Shown: piece by piece, positions 44,227 through 53,500 of the stretch
How positions within the stretch are numbered: the stretch's first letter is position 1
Layout: every line of letters begins with the position of its first letter
DNA from: Cololabis saira
Lineage: Eukaryota > Chordata > Actinopteri > Beloniformes > Belonidae
Direction of reading: 5' to 3'
NCBI RefSeq assembly: GCF_033807715.1
Contig: NC_084601.1
Coordinates: 1,519,001-1,583,000, forward strand
Length of the DNA stretch: 64,000 nucleotides
Made by a program: the position numbers and the translations under genes
Notes under the pieces: model-generated
What the model saw: only the letters and a program-made list of their open reading frames with translations
The model's database searches: none
Told to the model about the DNA's origin: nothing

Positions 44227-44743
44227 GGTCATGAAATCACTACACTGGCTTCCAGTGAGTCAAAGGATAGAGTTTAAAATCTTCCTGCTGGTCTACAAAG
44301 ACCTGAATGGTCTTGACCAAAATCCATGCTGGATCTGTTAGTTCCTATGAAGCTCCCAGACCCCTGAGGTTCATCTGGATCTGGTTTGTTGTGGTTCCAG
44401 AACCAGAACCAAGCAAGGTTCATCAGCGTTCAGTTATTCTGCTCCTCACCGGTGGAACAAACTTCCTGTAGACCTGAGGTCTGCTGCAACTGTCAGCTAC
44501 TTTAAATCAGGATAAAAACATTACTATTTACTGAAACATACTCCTAAATTAAACTTACCTGCTGTACTCTACTGCCCTTATTTTTTAACAACGTGTGCTT
44601 TTTATTATTTTACCTATTTTCTTATCATTTTATTTGTTATTTACTGTTTAATTGTGTCTTGCCGCTTTTAATGTTGATGTAAAGCACTTTGAACTAATGT
44701 GTTGAATTGTGCTGTATAAATAAACTTGCCTTGCCTTGCCTTA
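44227..44743 (+). mobile_element. L2/Rex1-like LINE RT C-terminus and 3'UTR, right of the array
   Basis: In frame with the final repeat unit: KLDHITPVMKSLHWLPV then SQRIEFKIFLLVYKDLNG, followed by a stop and frameshifts. The remainder contains degenerate PRTR..., RWNKLPVDLRSAATVSYFK-like sequence. The 3'UTR ends ...GCTGTATAAATAAACTTGCC with a (TTGCC)n tail at 44726-44743. Fossil copy of the element whose ORF seeded the minisatellite. Confidence 0.9.
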
Positions 44744-44766
44744 ATATTTTATGTCAACAGGTATTT

Positions 44767-45710
44767 GCAAACTTCTGGCAACAGGTTGCAACTGCATTAT
44801 CCTCGATAACAGCACAGAATATTCTAATAAACCCTCAAACACTTATTTTAAATAATTTATCAACAACTTTTACCCTCTGGCAGGAGATTCAGATTGCCCA
44901 GGACCAAATCAAACAGACTTAAAAATTCTTTTATAACTCACGCCATCACCCAACTTAATTTACAACTCAAAAAATGAACAGCTGTTCCACTCCCCACTCT
45001 CCACACTACATCCTCAGTCCCCCCCAGGGTATTTGTGTGTACTTTGTGTGCTGTGTCCTAGCTGTGTTTTTGTGCTCTGTGTTTTTGTGCCTTTTATGTT
45101 TTATGTTTCTTGGTTTTATTCCCCCCCTGTGAAGCAAATTTCCCCTCCGCGGGATAATAAAATGAAATTGAATTGAATTGAAGGATCAATCAATACTTCA
45201 CTATGTCAAAAACGAATTTTGCTTACTGCACTAACAGCAGCAAAAAAGATAATTGCAGTAAGATGGAAACCACCACACACACTTAACATCTCCCATTGGT
45301 ATCTGACCTTCCTTGAAATGATCTACCTGGAAATATCTACAGCCCCAATCCATAATGAAAAACAACAAAATATTTTATTTTGGTTTATGGCAGCAGATAA
45401 AATGAATGCCAAACTTGAAATATGTATTTAAAATTGACATAGATTACCTTGGTGCACCTATCCTTGTCCAGTTTTTGATATTATGTTTTCCCTTTCTTTT
45501 ATTTTGTCCTTTGTTCTATCATCTTTATAGTATCTGTTTTTCTGCATTATCAATTTTTTTTTTTTTTTCATCGAATGCTTAGGTCCAAGGGGTGGGTTTG
45601 GAAGGGGCTGAGAATATGTGCTAATGCTTGTTTAACATCATTGTGGATGCCACCGTTGATAAGAAAATAGTGAAAAATAAATAAAAACATTTGATAACAA
45701 AATTATTTTT
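44767..45710 (+). mobile_element. L1/Tx1-like LINE 3' end with ~20-bp target duplication
   Basis: TTTTATGTCAACAGGTATTT flanks both sides (about 44747-44766 and 45711-45730). The start reads FANFWQQVATALSS, and after an inserted LINE tail continues LLTALTAAKKIIAVRWKPP, the L1-type ORF2 C-terminus (FW..V, AAKK.I...W). The 3' end is A-rich (AAAAATAAATAAAAACATTT). It is 5'-truncated and interrupted by the element at 44873-45183. Confidence 0.78.
44873..45183 (+). mobile_element. LINE 3' fragment nested in the L1-like element
   Basis: From 44873 the + strand reads LPSGRRFRLPRTKSNRLKNS then FITHAITQLNLQLKK and a stop, a typical C-terminus of fish LINE ORF2. The 3'UTR ends GATAATAAAATGAAATTG with a GAATTGAATTGAA tail. 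It splits the L1-like ORF, so it is younger than that insertion. Confidence 0.78.
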
Positions 45711-45904
45711 TTTATGTCAACAGGTATTTCCATGTATATATTTTTGTTTTTATGGTCATATTACATTGTTGTAACCCTTTTTTGCCTTTTTTGTGACGTC
45801 TTTGGGGAAATAATGATGATTGAATGGCATGAGTCCAGTCATCTCTCTTTACCTCATTCACTCCATTTGTGGAGATGCGTTTTTTGTCATATCAAATACT
45901 CTTA

Positions 45905-46018
45905 GCTGATTGGTCAAGATTCCCCTCGGCGTTGTGGCCCCGCCCCTCCCCGCCCTGGCCCCGCCCCCTCCCAGAACCTTCTCTTCAGCTGCTGCTTGTT
46001 CCGCCACGCGGTGTCAAG
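45905..46018 (+). promoter_or_regulatory. cct3: cct3 core promoter: CCAAT, two GC boxes, heat-shock element
   Basis: An inverted CCAAT box (ATTGG, 45909-45913), two Sp1-type GC boxes (GGCCCCGCCCC at about 45936-45946 and GGCCCCGCCCCC at 45957-45968) and a two-repeat heat-shock element AGAACCTTCT (45973-45982) all lie within 110 bp of the ATG. No TATA box. CCT genes are known HSF1 targets, so the element is plausible but untested. Confidence 0.65.
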
Positions 46019-47012
46019 ATGATCGGCCAGCAAGTCCTAGTGCTCAGTAAGTACTCTTATCAACAACAACTTAACATTCTAGTCCGGTCTAGCATTCACC
46101 GGCTACCGTAAACCTGTCACCTGGGTCCCTGCTTGTAGTCCCACAGGGCCGTTGGTGGAACAAAGCAGGACGGAGCTAAGCATGTGCTAACTGGGCGGGT
46201 TCTTTCTACCACTAATACACGCACAATCTGTTTCTATGGCCGTAGCATTGTTTCCCTTGTTTGCATGTTGTCCACATGTTAAATGACCGCGGGCCGGTCT
46301 GGTACTGGTCTGGTACCGGTCTGGTACCGTCTCCACCACCGGTACCGGCATCAGCAGCGAGGCTGGAGCGCATGGAGATGCTAGGCTAAACCCTGATTCA
46401 TGGTCCCGCGTTTAGTCGACGGCGTAGTTACGGCGTAGTGTACGCAGCGACACGCAACGTACGGTGGGCATCGCCGCGTATCCTACGCCATGGCTCTGCG
46501 TCGGTGTAACGCGGAACCATAAATCAGCCTCCACTTGGGCTAAACTGTTCCCGTTACTCAGCATTACTACGCAGCTAGAGAAGAACAAACTCATGACTAA
46601 TGCAGCACCAGTAGCGTTTAACGTTGATTAAAACTGAGTTTTAATGAGTGTTTAATCTTGTGTGTGTTGCGTCATGATGGAGTATTATGTGTCTGAGCTG
46701 CTAATGTTAGCCACACTTTAATGGACAAAAATAGTGTCTTTAAGGGCTTTTAAGCTTTTTCTATAAATGAAATAATACAAAGACACATTATCATCAATAT
46801 CGTTATGATAATTAAGAATAATATTTTACCAAATAAATGCCCCCCGCTCTTTTTTTTTTTGTTGTACAACTGGAGCCACTTTTGCTGTATTGTAATTATC
46901 AACTTATTGACACCAACGTCTAAAAAATGACGATCTGCTTGTAACATTGCTTTAAAAAAAATATACAGGACTGTCTCAGAAAATTAGAATATTGTGATAA
47001 AATTTTCTGTAA

Positions 47013-47043
<31 letters not shown>

Positions 47044-47513
47044 TATGTCATACATTCTGGATTCATTACAAATCAACTAAAATATTGCAAGCCTTTTATT
47101 ATTGTAATATTGCTGATTATGACTTACAGAATGATCAGCAATATTAAAATAATAAAAGGCTTGCAATATTTCAGTTGATTTGTAATGAATCCAGAATGTA
47201 TGACGTTTTTGTAATTGCATTACAGAAAATCACAATATTGTAATTTTCTGAGACAGTCCTGTATATTTATTCTCCTTTCGGCTTTTCCCTTCAGGGATCG
47301 CCACATCGAATCAGTTTCCTCCATCTGAGCCTGTCTTCTGCATCCTCTTCTCTTTCCCCAACTACCTTCATGTCTTTCACTACATCTATAAACCTCCTCT
47401 TTGGTTCCTCTGGTTCTTCTGCCTGGCACTTCAAAACTCAGCTCCTTCTACCAATATATTCACCATCTCTCCTCTGGACATGCACCATCTCAGTCTGGCC
47501 TCCCCTTTTTATT

Positions 47514-47567
<54 letters not shown>

Positions 47568-50500
47568 GATTACACAATTTTTTTTACATGTTAATCAGCG
47601 ATTAAGAAGCTTACTGGTATTATGACAGCACAGTTGTGTTCAACTCCTTTTCACATGGAACTCCTGACTCTTTCTGTGTGGGTTTTCTCTGGGTACTCCA
47701 GCTTCTTCCCGCAGTCCAAACACGTGTGTGAGGTTTATTGATAATCCTAGATTTAATTGTTGATTTTAAATTGCACGTGTGTGGGGTTTGAGTGTGTGGA
47801 GTTGTCTTTCCATATAAGGCCTTGTAATGTCCAGGGTGCAACCCTGCCTTCTGCAAGAAAACCCTGGGATAGGCTCCAGCAGAAAAGGCCAGTGTAGATA
47901 GATGGAGATCGGTTTTGTTTAATTTCTGTTCTGCATTTTCAACTGAACATTTGGACATACTGTAAATTACATTTTCTAACCCCTGAAGCATATTATTCAG
48001 CACACATGAGAGCACAGCACACAGACAGAAAATTACTGCTCACCTTTTATGATCAAATACTTACCGTAGATTTCCTTCATCTGCAGTCCACCATGTTGTG
48101 TCATCATTTGATTTATAGTGAGAAGCTAGAGTGGTTTATGCTGTTAATGTTTCCAGCTGTGATTTTTTCAAGAAATTATTGGAGCATTTGAATATGATCA
48201 GCTCACTCAGCCCCTTTATCAGCAACTCATTCAGTTATTTTAATCTATATGCAAATTAACAGTATACAGCATTACCCTTAGCCAGTTTTGAAATAAAAGC
48301 CTCTTCCAGTTCTTTTGTTGTTGATGTTAACGTCAATTCTGTTGGCTTGTGTCTCTTTAGACCAGAATGTGAAGAGAGAGTCGGGACGCAAGGTCCAGAC
48401 TGGAAACATCAATGCTGCAAAGGTCAGTTTCTGCTGAATACTGAATGTTGTTCTTTTGGCTGCTTTTTCTCAAAAGCCTCTTTCCTAAAAGGCCTTAACT
48501 TATCTGATGCATCAAAGATGAAGCAGTCTGAGGCAGCTCTTCAGTCTGGTTTTCAAGCCTCTCATACAAGACATGATGTAGTAAGCATTATGCACAGCTT
48601 CCTAAAAAAAAAAAGTGTAATTGCCATCAGTATATTTATTTTTAGGTCTGTTTACGGTCCGTGTACTTCGCGGCCATCCGTCTTTTGTTTTGAAATGACA
48701 AAATAAAAATAGAGAAATAATCCGTTTCCCATATTTTGTTTTGATAATAAAAAACGGAAAACGGATCGTTATCCATTATCCGTTATCTGATTTCATTGAT
48801 ATGTTTGAAAATCGAAATTGGGAATTAAAACAGCGAGTGGAAAACTCTTTTCTCTATTTCCTATTCGTTTCCAAGGATACTGAAAACAAGGATTGGACAA
48901 ATGGGGGGATTGCACATGCGCAGTAATAAATGAAGAAAGTTGTTTCTGGTTCTTTTGTTCATCAGATTGAAAATTAACAGTTTTAGATTTTTTTTAATGT
49001 TGAAACGGAAAATAAATCAAATATAAACCTGGGAGTGAAACATGAGTTTAATCTGTAATCTGTCTTCACTCCGTCATGAAACTGCAGTGATGTTGTGACA
49101 GTCCGTTCAGCTGCAGCGTCCAATCAATAATCAATAACATGTACTGAACTCTAACATATTGTCCCCCCCCCCCCCCCTTTGATCCGACCTGGTCAACATG
49201 AGTTCCAAGTTGGTGGTTTGGTTTTTAACCTCTCTGTTTGTTTATTTCAGACCATTGCAGATGTGATCAGGACCTGCCTTGGCCCACGGGCCATGATGAA
49301 GGTCAGATTCCCTCAGTAACCTCAACATAGACAGTTATGTGGAAGTTATGACATACACCAGTGAATTACATTTGTAACATCCAGTTTGTTTCCTTCGTCC
49401 AGATGCTTCTGGACCCCACAGGAGGAATTGTGATGACTAATGATGGAAATGCCATCCTTAGAGAGGTCGGGACACATTTACAAATCTAGCCGTACAAACG
49501 GTTTGGGAGAGTCAGCGTTTGCTCATTAACATCCTGCTTCTTCCTGGCAACAGATTCAGGTGCAGCATCCTGCAGCCAAGTCCATGATTGAGATCAGCCG
49601 CACCCAGGACGAAGAGGTGGGAGACGGGACCACTTCAGTCATCATTCTGGGTGAGGAGAAGATTTAAAAATGAAATGCCATCTGGTCCTTCACAGAGGGA
49701 ATAATCCACATCATCTAACATCTATCCGTCTGTCTGTCTTTGCTTGTGTGTGTCTCAGCTGGAGAGATGTTGTCTGTAGCTGAACAGTTCCTGGAGCAGC
49801 AAATGCATCCGACCGTGATCATCAGCGCTTACAGACAAGCTCTGGAGGACATCCTGGAAACTCTGAAGGAAATTAGGTACACTTTATTCACTATAATCCA
49901 GTGTTCCTCCACTGTTTTCCTGTCAGCACGGGAAGATTAGAGTTTGCTAACACTTAATCTGTGAGCAGTTTGTCTTGATAGTATTTCTCTGAGTAACAAC
50001 AGTTACATTTCTGTTGTGCATTCATCTGCCAGTTTCTTTTTGTACAATTTTTAAAAGTGAGATATCTACAATGCAATCCATTCCCCTCACACTCTTAACC
50101 TAGATGAGCTTCTAAATACACATTATAATTTGAATGCTGTTCAGATATTTATTTATTTTTTTATTGCCATATTGTTATATTCCATATTATTGCCATGGCT
50201 TAAAAAAAAAACAACTAGTTGTGTTGCAACATTTAATGCCTTTTAAGCACTTACATTCATTTGAGAATTTATACTTGCAGTTCCATTGCAAATTATTGGC
50301 TTTCCCCCCTAATGTTTATGAATATTCTCAAATAGTGATGCACCGAAATGAAAATTTGTGACCGAAACCGAAAATAATAATAAACACTTGGCCGAATACC
50401 GAACATGGTTCTTCAGCAGTTTTTCATTTATTTTGCCAATTTTTTTCACCATTGCATAAATCAAATGCATTTGATTTAGGCATGCTTTTCAAAGAAAAAA

Positions 50501-53500
50501 ATCTTTTACAAAATTACAAGGTAGAAAATATTTATTGTCCCAGCATTATGTTGTTTTGGTTCCACCTCCTGGTGAATGTTGGTAAAATTCTTATGGGGTT
50601 AGTTTTTGGTTGGCCAACGATTTATGTAGTGCGCAACGTTACGGGACGGAGCGGCCAGTCTATTTCCTTATATTACAACGCCGTTATTAATTGTTCGTTT
50701 TTTTCCCCCACTTATTCCACCGAACACCGAAAGTGTTTTTTTTTTTTGCCATTTTCGGCCGAACAATTTCGGTTACCGAAAAATCGGTGCATCACTATTC
50801 TCAAATATAATAGTTTGTCAGTCATGTGTCTCCAGGTTTGAAAGATAAAAGTAGAGAAATGTCACAAAAGAGGTCCTTAGTTAAATGTACAGCAATTTAA
50901 CATTATTCATTTCACAGAGAGAGAAATAATTACTGTTATAACTACACAGCTTCTTCTTCTTTTTCATAATAACATTGTGTAACTGTGTAACATTGTACCG
51001 GTCCTCCTCAGCACCCCTGTGGACACGTCAGACCGCTCCATGATGCTGAAGATCGTCCACTCTGCCATCAACACCAAAGCTCTGAACCGCTGGTCAGAAC
51101 TGGCCTGCGGCATCGCCCTGGACGCTGTTCGTACGGTGGAGCTGGAGGAGAACGGCCGCAAAGAGATCAACATCAAGAAGTACGCCAAGGTGGAGAAGGT
51201 ACGACCATCCGACCACCTCCACCGTACCCAACACTTTATCTCAGGAATGTTCACAACCAGAGGTTTTATCTGACCGTTTGAAGCTCCATCATGATTGCTT
51301 TGCTTCACTCAGGTTCCAGGTGGGATCATTGAAGACTCGTATGTCCTGAAGGGTGTGATGGTAAACAAAGACATTACCCACCCCAGAATGAGACGGATGA
51401 TCAAAAACCCCCGGATCGTCCTGCTGGACTGTTCTCTGGAGTACAAGAAGGGAGAGAGCCAGGTACAACGCAGCAACGCAGCGCAGCAGCACTACTGCAA
51501 CACACACCACAGCATTACTGCAACACACACCACAGCATTACTGCAACACACACCACAGCATTACTGCAACACACACCACAGCATTACTGCAACACACACC
51601 ACAGCATTACTGTCTGCAACACACACCACAGCATTACTGTCTGCAACACACACCACAGCATTACTGCAACACACCACAGCATTACTGCAACACACTAGCG
51701 CAGTGTTTGATTGAACTGTTCACCTGCAGACCGACATAGAGATCAGCAAGGAGGAAGACTTTGCCAAGATCCTGCAGATGGAGGAAGACTACATCCAGCA
51801 GATCTGTGAGGACATCATCCGCATCAAACCAGATCTGATCTTCACTGAGAAAGGCATCTCAGGTAGGAACCTAGAATCACACCCTCTTCAGGTGCTGTCC
51901 TGTTACTACCAAGCAGTGTTAAGCCTGAATTATGGTTCTGCGTCAAACCAACGCAGAGCACACGCCGTCACCGTGACGCCGTCGTGAACCTTCAGACTTC
52001 TCCGTCACTCCATTTCTCTGCAGTGCAGTTCCCCCCGTGACCGCTAGTTCGGGATCTTTTCCTGAATGGTTTAACCAACCTTTTCCGGTCACAGTGAATC
52101 AAAGAGATAAGGACAACTATTGTGCAAAAAACCAAAACAAAAAAAATAACACATACACGAAGAAAGCACTGAAGAGAGCACTGAAAGTTCACGACTGCTT
52201 CAAACCGGAAACCGGAAATGACGCAGAACCATAACTCAGCCTTTACACAAATCAGACAGAACGCTGGAGTAATGGATTAGATTTATATCACGCTTTATAA
52301 AGCGCTCACACCGGTTCCATTATTCATTCATGTCTTATTCCTACTTGATGATGGTAAAGTACATGTGGAGCCACCGCTGCCCCGAGGCAGAGTGACAGAA
52401 ACGTGGCAGACGATCCGCACCAGCAGCCTCTCCGACCACCATCACAACATTCACACACATTCACACACCAGCGGTGCCATCACTGGTGTGTGTGAAGGGT
52501 CTTGCCCAAAGACGCAACAACAGATGACTAGGGAGGCAGGGTTTGAACCAGGTTTGAACTTCAATCATTAGAGCAGTGGTCCCCAACCCCCGGGCCCCGG
52601 TTAGTTAGTCTTTCTAAATTCATTTAAGTTTCATTTAACTTAAATACAGACCGACGCAGCTGCTGCTCGGTCGGTTACCGTTAACCACAATACATGAGTA
52701 ACCATGGCAACCAAACTCAATATGCACATAAATACGGCATAAAATTTGCAAAGAAAACAAATCCTTATCAGCAGGTGCTTTTTGTGTCAGTTAGGCTCCA
52801 CTTTAAAGCGACACTACGTAACTTTTCCACCGTAATATCATATTTCCAGAGTCATTGTGATGGAACATCAACTTCCAACAGGTTTAATGAACCTCTGTCA
52901 TGATCTGAGGGGTCTGTATCTCCTTCACTGGCACTATGTAACTTTGTGGCATGGTAGGAACCCTGCCACACTAAAAAACTACACATCTTTACGACTTTGA
53001 CTGCTTTACAGCATACGTCACTTCCCCCTCCTTCCCGATTCGCAGTCGAGACGAAAATGGGCGGGGCTTGGAGCTCAGAGCTCCGCAGAAGCTGGTAACC
53101 CGTTGCTGCTGCAGCAGCTCCACACAACAGACGTGGGGAAAAGATCCTAATGGTTTAACTTTTCAACGGTTTCCTGCTCGGAGGCAGAACCACGCAGGCC
53201 AAGTATCTGATATAACAAAGTAAAAGAGTGAAAGAGTCGTCGGCTCGCTTTGGATCGCGGCTGTAACGACCAAACACCTTCCACACAGTAAAGCCTGAAT
53301 TATGGTTCTGTGTTAAATCGACGCAGACCTACGGCGTAGGGTACGCGGCGACACGCAACGTACGGTGCGTGTCGCCGCGTACCCTACGCCGTAGGCTCTG
53401 CGTCGATTTAACACAGAACCATTAACAGCCTTAAACCACAAACACTCACACAGACGGGTCGGATCAAAACACGGGATTTATTCCCCACTTCGCCAGCTAA

